Positions 9,931 through 18,609 of a stretch of 64,000 nt of DNA are shown here, piece after piece. The notes under the pieces were generated by a model that saw only the letters and a list, made by a program, of their open reading frames with translations, ran no database searches and was not told the DNA's origin. The position numbers and the translations under genes were made by a program. Position 1 is the first letter of the stretch. Each line of letters begins with the position of its first letter. Origin of the DNA: Tumidithrix helvetica (GTDB lineage Bacteria; Cyanobacteriota; Cyanobacteriia; Pseudanabaenales; Pseudanabaenaceae); contig NZ_CBDDRA010000014.1 of NCBI RefSeq assembly GCF_965232925.1, positions 1 to 64,000 on the forward strand. Reading direction: 5' to 3'.

Positions 9931-10134
9931 CTAAGCAATTCGCTTTGCTTCTATCGTTTGTGGTAAACGTAGCGGTTCTTCTAAGGTCGGGAAAGCAAGT
10001 TCCCAGCCATTTGCTAGCGTCAAAACTTTACCATCAGTGGTTTCTTCTTCTTTGACAACTTCCTCTTCTAAATCTTTTTTAGCTACATAAACCACAAGAT
10101 GCCCAATGGTGTTACGACGCAGCATGACTTTCAT
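9931..10134 (-). CDS. nifT: NifT/FixU protein
   Basis: This 67-residue protein starts MKVMLRR and carries YVAKKDLEEEV and LANGWELAFP, as NifT family proteins do. It is a small protein of unclear role in nitrogenase maturation. Size is normal for the family. It is the last gene of the leftward nifB operon, 56 bases after nifZ, with the Shine-Dalgarno-like AAGGAG a few bases before the ATG. Confidence 0.9.
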   Translation of the reverse strand: MKVMLRRNTIGHLVVYVAKKDLEEEVVKEEETTDGKVLTLANGWELAFPTLEEPLRLPQTIEAKRIA

Positions 10135-10190
10135 AAATATTCTCCTTGATGGTTTGTAGATTGTAGCTAAAGACTTCTATCGCAGTTGGA

Positions 10191-10448
10191 TTAGACTATT
10201 TCTTCTAGCTCTTTTTGACGGCAACCAATGACATAGCCTGACGGAAAGAAATGGACGGCATAGATGTAATAACTCTGTAAAAACGTGCCGATACTGGCAA
10301 CATAACCCACATCCCCTTTTTTGGCGAGCGTTTCGCCAATATCTTTACCAGGGAATGTACCGTCATTACGAATGAGTTTTTTGACTCTTACCTTTTCCCC
10401 AATTTCAAAGATAGGAGGACTATCTAGTTCGACATCGTTATACAGCAT
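10191..10448 (-). CDS. nifZ: NifZ protein
   Basis: The 85-residue protein begins MLYNDVELDSPP and contains FEIGEKVRVKKLIRNDGTFP and GDVGYVASIGTFLQ, typical of NifZ, which helps P-cluster maturation in the NifDK protein. The ATG at 10448 lies inside the end of nifV and overlaps it by 11 bases, with GGGAGA upstream; a TTG two codons earlier is possible but less likely. The overlap suggests translational coupling with nifV. Confidence 0.9.
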   Translation of the reverse strand: MLYNDVELDSPPIFEIGEKVRVKKLIRNDGTFPGKDIGETLAKKGDVGYVASIGTFLQSYYIYAVHFFPSGYVIGCRQKELEEIV

Positions 10449-11568
10449 GAGCAATTCTCCCTGATTGCACGAGATGGAGCAGTTCTTCAGCAGTCAGACC
10501 CCGCTTGACCTGAATCGATTGCTGGCGCACGGCATCTAAAACCGCCTTTGATCTTTCTTTGGCAAGATCGACTCCCTGCTGTTGCAGCAAGTTGGATACT
10601 AAATGGCGACCTGAGTGTTTGCCAGCCACAAGGCGACGTTTGCCCCCAACTTCATCGGGACTAAAAGGTTCGTAGCTGCTGGGATTTTTGAGTACCCCTG
10701 CGGCATGGATGCCCGACTCATGGGCAAAGGCATTGCGTCCCACGATCGCTTTCCAAGGCGGAACGGGATTTCGCGAGGCAGAAGCAACCAGTTGAGAGAG
10801 TTCCAAAAAGCGGCGGGTGTCAATGCCTAGATCGATGCTGTGAATTTGCTTAAGCGCCATCACGACTTCCTCTAGGGCAGCATTACCAGCCCTTTCGCCC
10901 AATCCATTGACGGTGGTATTCAGCGATCGCGCCCCTGCTTGCAGACCTGCGAGGGCATTGGCAGTTGCCAGCCCTAAATCGTTATGGGTATGCATTTCAA
11001 CGGGAATTGACAGGGCATCGACGAGCAATTTGATCTTGCGATAGGTGTTAAAGGGATCGAGAATGCCCACGGTATCGCAGAATCGGAAGCGAGAGGCTCC
11101 CAACTGCTCGGCAGACGTTGCGATTTCTAATAAAAAGTCACTATCAGCTCTAGAAGCATCGGCACCACCGACAGAAACATACAGACCGCACTCGATCGCA
11201 TAGGTGACGCTTTCTTTCAATTTATCTAAAACGACTTGACGGCTCCCATTGAACTTCACACCGATTTGAACGTCGGAAACTGGTACAGAAATGTGGACAC
11301 GCTGGAGTCCGCAAGCGATTGAAGCTTGAATATCGGCAATTACTGCCCGATTCCAGCCTAGTAATTTTGCGCTCAGTTCCAGTCTATTGATGGCAGCGAT
11401 CGCTTCAGCTTCTGCGCCACCCATGGCGGGAATACCAATTTCTAGTTCTTGGACACCGATGGCATCAAGGAATTTAGCGATTTCGATTTTCTCTTCAGTG
11501 CTAAACGCTACCCCAGCAGCCTGTTCGCCATCTCTTAGGGTTGTATCGTTAATTTGAATGTCAAGCAT
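10438..11568 (-). CDS. nifV: Homocitrate synthase NifV
   Basis: The 376-residue enzyme condenses acetyl-CoA and 2-oxoglutarate to homocitrate, the organic ligand of the iron-molybdenum cofactor. It has the DRE-TIM start motif NDTTLRDGEQAAGVAF, the metal-binding HTHNDLGLATAN, and GLGERAGNAALEEV. The ATG at 11568 is chosen because a perfect AGGAGG lies just upstream; an extended frame to 11667 runs into a dispersed repeat. It follows nifK and overlaps nifZ. Confidence 0.95.
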   Translation of the reverse strand: MLDIQINDTTLRDGEQAAGVAFSTEEKIEIAKFLDAIGVQELEIGIPAMGGAEAEAIAAINRLELSAKLLGWNRAVIADIQASIACGLQRVHISVPVSDVQIGVKFNGSRQVVLDKLKESVTYAIECGLYVSVGGADASRADSDFLLEIATSAEQLGASRFRFCDTVGILDPFNTYRKIKLLVDALSIPVEMHTHNDLGLATANALAGLQAGARSLNTTVNGLGERAGNAALEEVVMALKQIHSIDLGIDTRRFLELSQLVASASRNPVPPWKAIVGRNAFAHESGIHAAGVLKNPSSYEPFSPDEVGGKRRLVAGKHSGRHLVSNLLQQQGVDLAKERSKAVLDAVRQQSIQVKRGLTAEELLHLVQSGRIAHAV

Positions 11569-11653
11569 GATCTGCCTCCTCTTGCTGTACTTTCTGCTGT
11601 GATTGCGCTTTTCAAAATTCCTACTCAAACCTCTGGAGCAAGGAAATCCAGTT

Positions 11654-11690
11654 GCCTCCCCTTGCAAAGGGGAGGGTTAGGGTGGAGTAA
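11654..11690. repeat. Palindromic CCTCCCCTTGCAAAGGGGAGG repeat between nifK and nifV
   Basis: The gap between nifK and nifV contains the inverted repeat CTCCCCTTGCAAAGGGGAG followed by GGTTAGGGTGGAGTA. It is a member of the same dispersed family as 9797-9914. Its position inside the operon means that any stem formed in the RNA could lower expression of nifV, nifZ and nifT relative to nifHDK. Confidence 0.75.
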
Positions 11691-11717
11691 TCTCTCTAGT
11701 CTTTCCCACAGGAAGAT

Positions 11718-13256
11718 TTAACGGATTAAGTCGTAGGAGATATCCGTTTTTGAAGGAATAATCGTGTTGCGATCGAGTTCATCTAGGAGCGTATTCACGA
11801 TCCAGTTGAGCAGGTTGATCGCGCCTTGATAGCCATAGGTAGCATAGCGGTGCAGGTGATGGCGATCGAAGATTGGATAACCAATCCGTACCAAGGGGGT
11901 ATGGGTATCGCGCCATAGGTACTTACCGTAGGAATTTCCGATCAAGAGATCGACTGGCTCGGTAAATAGGAGCGATCGCAAGTGCCATAGATCCTTACCG
12001 CCCCAGATCGTAGCATTCTGACCGAAGGGGCTAGCGTCAAGGATAGCGCGTAGTTCGGCTTCAAATTTATCGTTGGTGTTGCTGACGAGAATATGAACGG
12101 GTTCTGCACCGACTTCTAACAAGAACTGGACTAGACCGATGACTAGATCGGGATCGCCATAGAGGGCAATGCGCTTGCCATGCAACCATGCCTGCGAATC
12201 CGTCAGTGCATCCACTGCCCGACCGCGCTCTTCTTCCAATTCCTTCGGAATGGGCTTGCCCGTCAGTGCCGAAAGCTTCATCAGGAATTCGTCCGTACCG
12301 CGAATGCCCACAGGACGACTCACGTAGGTCTTTTGCTGCCACTCAGTTTCGATATATTCTCTAGTTTTGGTGGTGGCGTAGGATTGGAATGCGATCGTGG
12401 CTTCGCCATTGATCGAATCCGCTGCATCTTCTAGCTTGGTTCCACCTGGGTACATCTTGTATTCACCCGTGTTAGGCGAATCTAGATATTCCGAGTTGTC
12501 GGCTAACAAGGTGTAGTTGACATCCATCAAGGTAGCATAACGCTTGATTTCACGCAGGTTACCAATGTAGGTCTCAAAACCTGGGATGAAATTAATCTTG
12601 CCGTTGGTGGTTTCCTGCTTCTTGCCTGCGGTCAAGTTCGAGAGAATTCCCTTCATCATATTGTCGTAACCCGTAATGTGGGAACCGACAAAGCTAGGCG
12701 TATGGGCATAGGGAACGGGGAAAGTCTGAGGCACAGATCCAGCGATTTTGGCATTGGTAATGAATGCTTGCAAGTCATCACCAATGACCTCTGCCATACA
12801 GGTCGTACAGACGGCAATCATTTTAGGTTTATAGAGATTGAAGGAAGTTGCCAAACCATCAATCATATTGTTCTGTCCGCCAAATACAGCAGCATCTTCG
12901 GTCATTGAGGAAGATACAGCAGAGAAAGGTTCCTTAAAGTGACGGGTAAAGTGGCTGCGGAAATAGGCAACACAACCTTGAGAACCATGGACAAATGGCA
13001 ATGTAGATTCAAAGCCAACGGCGGCAAGAATTGCACCTAGGGGTTGGCAAGCCTTTGCAGGGTTGACGGTGAGAGCTTCGCGCGAGAAATTCTTTTCGCG
13101 GTATTCCCAAGTCTTTGTCCATTCCGCAATCTTTGCAACTTCTTCAGGGCTATGTCCGCCTTCAAACTCTTTTTTTGCCTGAAACAGCTCTTGATATTCG
13201 GGTTGGTGGAATAGCTGGGCGTGATCTTTAATATCGTTAACGTTATTCTGAGCCAT
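11718..13256 (-). CDS. nifK: Nitrogenase MoFe protein beta chain NifK
   Basis: The 512-residue beta subunit forms the alpha2-beta2 MoFe protein with NifD and shares the P-cluster. Candidate P-cluster cysteines are in AKACQPLGAILAAVG, HGSQGCVAYFRSHF and CTTCMAEVIGDD. The start MAQNNVNDIKDH at 13256 is preferred over an ATG ten codons upstream, which lacks a ribosome binding site; TTGGAGAC precedes the chosen ATG. The gene follows nifD across a 120-base gap that contains a hairpin. Confidence 0.97.
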   Translation of the reverse strand: MAQNNVNDIKDHAQLFHQPEYQELFQAKKEFEGGHSPEEVAKIAEWTKTWEYREKNFSREALTVNPAKACQPLGAILAAVGFESTLPFVHGSQGCVAYFRSHFTRHFKEPFSAVSSSMTEDAAVFGGQNNMIDGLATSFNLYKPKMIAVCTTCMAEVIGDDLQAFITNAKIAGSVPQTFPVPYAHTPSFVGSHITGYDNMMKGILSNLTAGKKQETTNGKINFIPGFETYIGNLREIKRYATLMDVNYTLLADNSEYLDSPNTGEYKMYPGGTKLEDAADSINGEATIAFQSYATTKTREYIETEWQQKTYVSRPVGIRGTDEFLMKLSALTGKPIPKELEEERGRAVDALTDSQAWLHGKRIALYGDPDLVIGLVQFLLEVGAEPVHILVSNTNDKFEAELRAILDASPFGQNATIWGGKDLWHLRSLLFTEPVDLLIGNSYGKYLWRDTHTPLVRIGYPIFDRHHLHRYATYGYQGAINLLNWIVNTLLDELDRNTIIPSKTDISYDLIR

Positions 13257-13317
13257 GACTTTGTCTCCAATGTCAGTGAAAATCAATGTGGGTGAAAAAA
13301 TTGGGTGAGGATGGGGG

Positions 13318-13366
13318 TTCAGCTTCGCTCACCCTAAAGGTAAGTCGAGCGTTGAGCGAAGCCGAA
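13318..13366 (-). other. Inverted repeat between nifD and nifK
   Basis: TTCAGCTTCGCTCA (13318-13331) pairs with TGAGCGAAGCCGAA (13353-13366), 13 of 14 positions, across a 21-base loop. It is likely a dispersed stem-loop. In the RNA it could stabilise the upstream nifHD message or partly attenuate nifK. Confidence 0.6.
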
Positions 13367-13376
13367 ACTCGTCATC

Positions 13377-14885
13377 TTAAGCAGCAACTTCAGCTTTTGT
13401 CCAGGGAGCGCCGATCAAGCTCCATGTGGGGCTGTTTAATGCCAAGTCCATGTCACGGGCAAAGATAGCAAAGCCATCATAACCATGGTAGGGACCTGAA
13501 TAATCCCAAGAGTGCATCTGACGGAAGGGAAGTGCCATTTTCTGGAATACATACTTCTCTTTAATACCTGATGCAATGAGGTCGGGCTTCAGCTCTTTGA
13601 CAAACTCTTCAAATTCGTAGGCAGAAACGTCATCATAGATCAGCGTGCCATTCTCAACATAATGAGTAGTACGTTTGTAATCGTCATTGTGACCGAATTC
13701 GTAACCCGTACCGATCAGTTTCATGCCTAGATCGTGGAATGCAGGAACGACGTGGCGGGGACGTAGACCGCCGACCATCAGCGCAACAGTTTTACCTTCT
13801 AAGCGAGAACGGAATTTAGCCAGTACGGCATCGGTTTGTTCTTGATACTTGGCAATTACTTCTTCTGCCTTTGCCTGAATCGTGGCATCAAATTTTGAAG
13901 CGATTTCTCGCAAGGATGCGGCGATTTGGGTAGGACCAAAGAAGTTATATTCTAGCCAGGGAATCCCGTAAGCTTCTTCCATGTGGCGGCTGATATAGTT
14001 CATGGAACGATAACAGTGTACGAGATTGAGCTTCACTGAAGGGGTGTTGATCATCTCATTCAGCGTACCGTCACCAGACCACTGGGCAACCACACGCAGA
14101 CCAATTTCTTCTAGCAAGATCCGACTCGACCATGCATCTCCACCAATGTTGTAGTCACCGATAATTGCGACATCATAGGCAGTACTATCTGGCACGTTGC
14201 CAGCTTTTTTATTCTTGTCATACTGAGGGAAAACCCAGTCCCGCACGGCATCGTTGGCGATGTGGTGACCGAGGGATTGGGATACGCCGCGAAATCCTTC
14301 GCAGCGAACGGGAACAACGGTTTTGCCAATTTCTTTGGCAGCTTTTTTGGCTACTGCTTCAATATCATCACCGATCAAACCGATCGGACATTCCGATTGA
14401 ATCGAAACACCACGATTGAGAGGAAAGAGTTCGTCTAATTCGGTAATCAGTTTCAAGAGTTTTTTGTCACCACCGAAGACGATATCGCGTTCTTGGAAGT
14501 CGGAGGTGAACTGCATCGTGCCGAAGGAGTCAATCCCAGTTGTGCCGATATAGTAGTTACGGCGACCTGACCAGGAGTAATAACCGCAACCAACGGGCCC
14601 GTGACTGAGGTGAATCATGTCTTTGATTGGTCCCCAAACCACACCTTTTGAGCCAGCATAGGCACAGCCACGGGTGGTCATCGAGCCGGGGACAGATTTG
14701 ATATTGGATTTGACACCACAATCAGATTTGCCCTCTTCATAAACATTCAGATGCTTTTCCCGTTTTTTCTTCGCTTTGTCGGGATATGCTTCTAGAACTT
14801 CTTTGATCAGTTCTTTGGTCTCAGCGATCGCATTTACTGGTGTGGCGGTTTCTTGGGTTAATGTAGCAGATTCTGGAGGTGTCAT
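13377..14885 (-). CDS. nifD: Nitrogenase MoFe protein alpha chain NifD
   Basis: The 502-residue alpha subunit binds the iron-molybdenum cofactor. P-cluster cysteines are in TTRGCAYAGSKGVVWG, SHGPVGCGYYSW and SECPIGLIGDD; the cofactor cysteine is in LVHCYRSMNYISRHMEE and the histidine in FRQMHSWDYSGPYHGYDG. Length fits the family. No interrupting excision element is present, unlike nifD in several heterocystous species. It lies between nifH and nifK in the usual order. Confidence 0.98.
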   Translation of the reverse strand: MTPPESATLTQETATPVNAIAETKELIKEVLEAYPDKAKKKREKHLNVYEEGKSDCGVKSNIKSVPGSMTTRGCAYAGSKGVVWGPIKDMIHLSHGPVGCGYYSWSGRRNYYIGTTGIDSFGTMQFTSDFQERDIVFGGDKKLLKLITELDELFPLNRGVSIQSECPIGLIGDDIEAVAKKAAKEIGKTVVPVRCEGFRGVSQSLGHHIANDAVRDWVFPQYDKNKKAGNVPDSTAYDVAIIGDYNIGGDAWSSRILLEEIGLRVVAQWSGDGTLNEMINTPSVKLNLVHCYRSMNYISRHMEEAYGIPWLEYNFFGPTQIAASLREIASKFDATIQAKAEEVIAKYQEQTDAVLAKFRSRLEGKTVALMVGGLRPRHVVPAFHDLGMKLIGTGYEFGHNDDYKRTTHYVENGTLIYDDVSAYEFEEFVKELKPDLIASGIKEKYVFQKMALPFRQMHSWDYSGPYHGYDGFAIFARDMDLALNSPTWSLIGAPWTKAEVAA

Positions 14886-14940
14886 GTTTAGCCTCTCATG
14901 GGGTAAAAGAATAGAAAGGAAAAAGGAAAAGATGAGCTGG

Positions 14941-14963
14941 AAGGGTGGGCTTTGCCCACCCAG
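14941..14963 (-). terminator. GC-rich hairpin between nifH and nifD
   Basis: GGGTGGGC and GCCCACCC form a perfect eight-base-pair stem with a three-base loop in the 86-base gap between nifH and nifD. It sits just after the nifH stop codon. There is no long U tract on the transcribed strand, so it is more likely a partial terminator or a 3' stability element that would raise nifH transcript over nifDK. That role is inferred. Confidence 0.6.
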
Positions 14964-14971
14964 ATTACAAG

Positions 14972-15883
14972 TTATTTAGCGAGAACGAGTTCTTCTACGG
15001 GTATTTCATCCGCAGTCTTACCGACGAGATGCTCGAATTCCTTGTCATCGCCAAGGATGCCGAATTCAACCAGTAGCTCTTCCAACTCGTCCATAGTGAT
15101 AGGTGTAGGAATGGTAAGGTTGGTATTGTTGTAGATCTTGCTCGCAAGCGTGCGATACTCTTGGGCTTGAGGATGATTGGGTGCGTACTCAATCACGGTC
15201 ATGCGACGTAATTCCGCATGTTGAACCACATTGTCGCGAGGTACAAAGTGAATCATTTGCGTGTTCAAGCGTTGGGCAAGAGTTTCGATCAACTCAAGTT
15301 CCCGATCGCACTTACGGCTGTTGCAGATCAAACCACCTAAACGCACGCCACCAGAGTGAGCGTACTTGAGAATACCGCGAGCGATGTTGTTCGCCGCGTA
15401 CATTGCCATCATTTCACCAGAGGTGACGATGTAGATTTCTTGGGCTTTGCCTTCGCGAATTGGCATGGCGAAACCGCCGCAAACTACGTCGCCTAATACA
15501 TCATAGCTAACAAAATCGAGGTCTTCATAGGCTCCATTTTCTTCTAGGAAGTTAATGGCGGTGATGATGCCACGTCCAGCGCAGCCGACCCCTGGTTCGG
15601 GACCACCTGATTCTACGCACTTCACACCTTTGTAGCCTCTGAGTAGAACTTCATCAAGTTCCACATCTTCCACTGCACCACGTTCGGCAGCAAGGTGAAG
15701 AACGGTGGTTTGAGCTTTACTGTGCAGCATCAAGCGAGTAGAGTCAGCTTTAGGGTCGCAACCTACAATCATGATACGTTCGCCAGCGCTGAGGTCAGCT
15801 AAACCTGCGATCGTGTTTTGAGAAGTTGTGGATTTACCGATACCGCCTTTGCCATAGAAAGCAATTTGTCTAGTTTGAGTCAT
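14972..15883 (-). CDS. nifH: Nitrogenase iron protein NifH
   Basis: The 303-residue dinitrogenase reductase has the P-loop YGKGGIGKST, the [4Fe-4S] cysteines in GVGCAGRGIITA and DVLGDVVCGGFAMP, and the arginine in GCAGRG that is ADP-ribosylated in some bacteria. The start MTQTRQIAFYGKGG at 15883 is standard; a 29-residue upstream extension is not. A 222-base gap separates nifH from nifU, so nifH may have an additional promoter there, though none of the nifB/nifP-type boxes occur in it. Confidence 0.98.
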   Translation of the reverse strand: MTQTRQIAFYGKGGIGKSTTSQNTIAGLADLSAGERIMIVGCDPKADSTRLMLHSKAQTTVLHLAAERGAVEDVELDEVLLRGYKGVKCVESGGPEPGVGCAGRGIITAINFLEENGAYEDLDFVSYDVLGDVVCGGFAMPIREGKAQEIYIVTSGEMMAMYAANNIARGILKYAHSGGVRLGGLICNSRKCDRELELIETLAQRLNTQMIHFVPRDNVVQHAELRRMTVIEYAPNHPQAQEYRTLASKIYNNTNLTIPTPITMDELEELLVEFGILGDDKEFEHLVGKTADEIPVEELVLAK

Positions 15884-16105
15884 GGTTGGTTTTTCCTTTG
15901 TTAAATCAAAAATGTATGGTGGGTTGGAGGTTGAACTCTTGAGAAAAAATTTAAGGAAGTTCTTTCTCAATCTCTGAGGCGATCGCTTTCATCACACAGG
16001 AGGAGAGCGTTCGACATTCGGGAAAGCGAAAATCAAATCAAGAGACATTTGGATTTTCATGAATTTGGGTTTTGGAAAAGCTGTTAGCAATCAGTGATTA
16101 CCTGC

Positions 16106-16990
16106 TTAGATGGCTTCGACGGTGAGGGTAGACAGAACGCGATCGCGCAATCTCACTTCGATCGCATCCTTGAGGGTGGCGGTACTGCCAGAACAGGAAC
16201 TGCAAGCACCTTTGAGGATGACTTTGACGATATCGCCATCAATGTCAAACAGTTCCACATCACCGCCGTCAGCAACTAACATCGGACGGACTTCGTCTAA
16301 GACTTCTTGAATCTTTGTCACTTTTTGAACTGTGGTTAAGCCTCGGGTGGTCTGCTGAATCCGAGTCAACTCGGCTTCGACCCTAGCGGTTGTGGCTTCC
16401 TTATCCTTCTCGACTGCGGCAATGATGTCCTCAATTCCTGCGAGACAGGAACCACAGGAGCCACCTGCTTTGATATAGTTGGTGACTTCTTCGACGGTGG
16501 TGAGATTATTCTCAATCACAATGCGACGAACGCGGTTATCGCTGACTCCAAAGCAGGTACAAAGGAGAGCGCCTTCATCTTCCTCGTGATGTTCGACTTC
16601 GATACCACGATACTTGTAGATTGCTGCTTCTAGGGCTTCTTGTCCCATCACGGAACAGTGCATTTTGGCTTCGGGTAAGCCACCTAGGTACTCTGCGATA
16701 TCCTTATTCGATACCTTGAGCGCTTGATCTAAGGTCAGTCCCTTAATCATTTCCGTCAATGCCGAAGAAGAAGCGATCGCGCTGGTGCAACCAAAGGTTT
16801 GAAAGCGGGCATCAAGGATTTGATCGGCAGGAACGTTAATCTTAAGATGTAATCTTAGTGCGTCTCCGCAGGCAATACTGCCTACTTCGCCAAATACGAC
16901 AGCAATATCTTGCTCTTCAGTGACTTCTATCGCACCTTGGTTTTTAGGATTGTGGAAGAGGTCTAATACTTTTTCGGTGTAGTCCCACAT
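16106..16990 (-). CDS. nifU: Fe-S cluster scaffold NifU
   Basis: This 294-residue scaffold has the three expected parts: an IscU-like N-terminal domain (cysteines in ACGDALRLHL, TFGCTSAIASSSALTEM and MHCSVMGQEA), a central [2Fe-2S] domain (CTCFGVSD and GGSCGSCLAGIED), and a C-terminal Nfu domain (KGACSSCSGSTATLKDA). It assembles clusters supplied with sulfur by NifS for nitrogenase. It lies downstream of nifS in the leftward operon. Confidence 0.96.
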   Translation of the reverse strand: MWDYTEKVLDLFHNPKNQGAIEVTEEQDIAVVFGEVGSIACGDALRLHLKINVPADQILDARFQTFGCTSAIASSSALTEMIKGLTLDQALKVSNKDIAEYLGGLPEAKMHCSVMGQEALEAAIYKYRGIEVEHHEEDEGALLCTCFGVSDNRVRRIVIENNLTTVEEVTNYIKAGGSCGSCLAGIEDIIAAVEKDKEATTARVEAELTRIQQTTRGLTTVQKVTKIQEVLDEVRPMLVADGGDVELFDIDGDIVKVILKGACSSCSGSTATLKDAIEVRLRDRVLSTLTVEAI

Positions 16991-17027
16991 AGTAGTTACT
17001 CGGTTAGGTGACAGTTAATCGTTACTG

Positions 17028-17088
17028 AGTTGACAGTTGATAATTGCGAGTTCTCGACCGATAGTTGTCAACTGTCAACTATCAACTG
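17028..17088. repeat. Inverted TTGACAGTTGA repeat between nifS and nifU
   Basis: The 108-base gap between nifS and nifU holds AGTTGACAGTTGATA and, further on, TTGTCAACTGTCAACTATCA in inverse orientation. These can pair into a long imperfect stem. Such TCAACTGTCAACT tracts are common dispersed repeats in filamentous cyanobacteria. Confidence 0.65.
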
Positions 17089-17098
17089 CGATGAATTT

Positions 17099-18304
17099 CT
17101 AAACTGTTAGCGCTTCTCCTCTTTCCTGCAGCCAACCTGCATCATCACTATTAAAGGGAGATAGAGCGCGCAGACGGTCGATGATACCAGGCATGATTTC
17201 TAGGACGCGATCGATCTCGGCATCCGTGGTGTAACGAGAGAGGCTAAAGCGAATGGAGCCGTGAAGGATCGTGTAGGGTAGTCCCATTGCCCGTAGGACA
17301 TGGGATGGCTCTAGGGAACCTGATGTACAGGCAGAACCCGAGGAAGCACAAACCCCATAGCGATCGAGAGAAAGCAGAATCGCTTCACCTTCAATGTACT
17401 TAAACCCGATGTTAGTAGTATTCGGGAGGCGATTTTTGGGGTCGCCATTCACCTCACAGTTGGGGATTATGGATAGGAGAAACTTTTCTAAGCGATCGCG
17501 CAATTTTTGTTCATGTTTAACGGCATTGGGCAAATGGAGTAGCTCTAATTCCGCTGCTTTACCCAGACCAACAATGCTAGCGACGTTCTCGGTTCCTGCT
17601 CTACGTCCACGTTCCTGATGTCCACCCAAGATAAAGGGACGGAAGCGGTAGCCACGGCGGACATATAATGCACCAATGCCTTTAGGAGCATGGAGTTTAT
17701 GTCCAGAGAGCGTCAACAGATCGATGGTGCTGTTCTTTAGGTTTAGGGGGATTTTGCCCACCGCTTGCACGGCATCAACATGGAAAGTCGCACCATATTC
17801 CTTGGCGAGGGAACCAATTTGCTCGATTGGGAAGATTGTGCCTGTCTCATTGTTAGCATACATCGTGGTTACTAATGCTGTATTGCCAGTGAGCGCTGCT
17901 TCCAGTTCCGATAAATCGATCTGTCCTTTGCGATCGACAGAGAGATAGGTAACGGTGTATCCCTGCTTTTCTAGCTGCTTGCAAACATTCATTACACAGG
18001 CATGTTCCACTTGGGTGGTAATTACATGCTTGCGATCGCTTTGAGCCGCAAGAGCCGCACGAATTGCAGTATTGTTTCCTTCCGATCCGCAACTGGTGAA
18101 GATAATTTCTGAGGGTTCGGCACCGAGGAGTTCGGCAACTTGCGATCGCGCAGTTTGAATAGCTTTGCCGACTCGACCACCGAAGGTGTGCATACTTGAA
18201 GGATTGCCATAGTAGGTGGTGAGGTAAGGAAGCATAGCTTCTACAACATCGGGATCGATCCTTGTCGTGGCGTTGTTATCCAGATAAATTATGTCGGCAC
18301 TCAT
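17099..18304 (-). CDS. nifS: Cysteine desulfurase NifS
   Basis: The 401-residue pyridoxal-phosphate enzyme releases sulfur from cysteine for NifU. It has YLDNNATTRID at the start, the PLP lysine in TLSGHKLHAPKGIGALYV, and the active cysteine in ASSGSACTSGSLEPSHVL. Its ATG overlaps the stop of the small upstream frame at 18301-18303 (ATGA), implying translational coupling. Confidence 0.97.
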   Translation of the reverse strand: MSADIIYLDNNATTRIDPDVVEAMLPYLTTYYGNPSSMHTFGGRVGKAIQTARSQVAELLGAEPSEIIFTSCGSEGNNTAIRAALAAQSDRKHVITTQVEHACVMNVCKQLEKQGYTVTYLSVDRKGQIDLSELEAALTGNTALVTTMYANNETGTIFPIEQIGSLAKEYGATFHVDAVQAVGKIPLNLKNSTIDLLTLSGHKLHAPKGIGALYVRRGYRFRPFILGGHQERGRRAGTENVASIVGLGKAAELELLHLPNAVKHEQKLRDRLEKFLLSIIPNCEVNGDPKNRLPNTTNIGFKYIEGEAILLSLDRYGVCASSGSACTSGSLEPSHVLRAMGLPYTILHGSIRFSLSRYTTDAEIDRVLEIMPGIIDRLRALSPFNSDDAGWLQERGEALTV

Positions 18305-18435
18305 ACAATTACTTCCTTAAATCTTTGGTTGGTTAGGTTTGCCCATATTGCCTTCTTCAAATCTGCCACTCGGCGATCGTGGAGAGAGAACCATTTTTCC
18401 CAAGGGATGACTTGATACTCAAGCATGTAGGACAT
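18301..18435 (-). CDS. C-terminal part of a split FdxN ferredoxin (44 residues)
   Basis: From the ATG at 18435, preceded by AGGAG, the frame encodes a 44-residue peptide containing PWEKWFSLHDRRVADLKK. This resembles the WEGWF..NRV..L tail that follows the cluster domain in cyanobacterial FdxN. No cysteine is present. Its start lies inside the end of the upstream frame in a +1-shifted frame, and its stop overlaps the nifS start. It could be a translated coupling peptide or just the stranded 3' end of a broken fdxN. Confidence 0.5.
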   Translation of the reverse strand: MSYMLEYQVIPWEKWFSLHDRRVADLKKAIWANLTNQRFKEVIV

Positions 18436-18607
18436 GGCTGGACTCCTGCTGCTGTAAAAGTTTAGAGAATTTGGCATGAAGGCAGCTATTACAAAGGTTA
18501 TGGTCGATCCAATAACGTCCATTGGCATTTTGCTGAAAGGCTCCCTTGGGACAATGAGAGCGGCAAACTTCCCAGGAGACACATTGATCTTCAGGAATGT
18601 AAAGCAT
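18419..18607 (-). pseudogene. fdxN: Degenerate FdxN ferredoxin, N-terminal part
   Basis: This 62-residue frame lies where fdxN is expected, between nifB and nifS. It keeps CVSWEVCRSHCP, where a normal FdxN has C-x2-C-x2-C-x3-C-P, so the second cysteine is replaced by tryptophan. The second cluster is reduced to LCNSC and the remaining two ligands are absent. The frame then runs into a sequence resembling the end of nifB (AKFSKLLQQQ) and stops. A normal FdxN is about 100-116 residues. It is unlikely to bind two [4Fe-4S] clusters. ATG is two bases after the nifB stop. Confidence 0.65.
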
Positions 18608-18609
18608 GG

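Noticed and set aside
12067..12434. Antisense and shadow frames within nifK and other nif genes
   Set aside because: They overlap strongly conserved coding sequence and have no own signals.
13377..14885. Search for a nifD-type excision element
   Set aside because: NifD is continuous and full length, with no recombinase gene nearby.
15884..15970. 29-residue N-terminal extension of NifH
   Set aside because: The family start MTQTRQIAFYGKGG fits exactly and the upstream part has no conservation character; it lies in the promoter gap.
18436..18582. Longer version of the small frame upstream of nifS
   Set aside because: It reads the fdxN-like sequence in a shifted frame with no ferredoxin character; the AGGAG-preceded ATG at 18435 is the better start.
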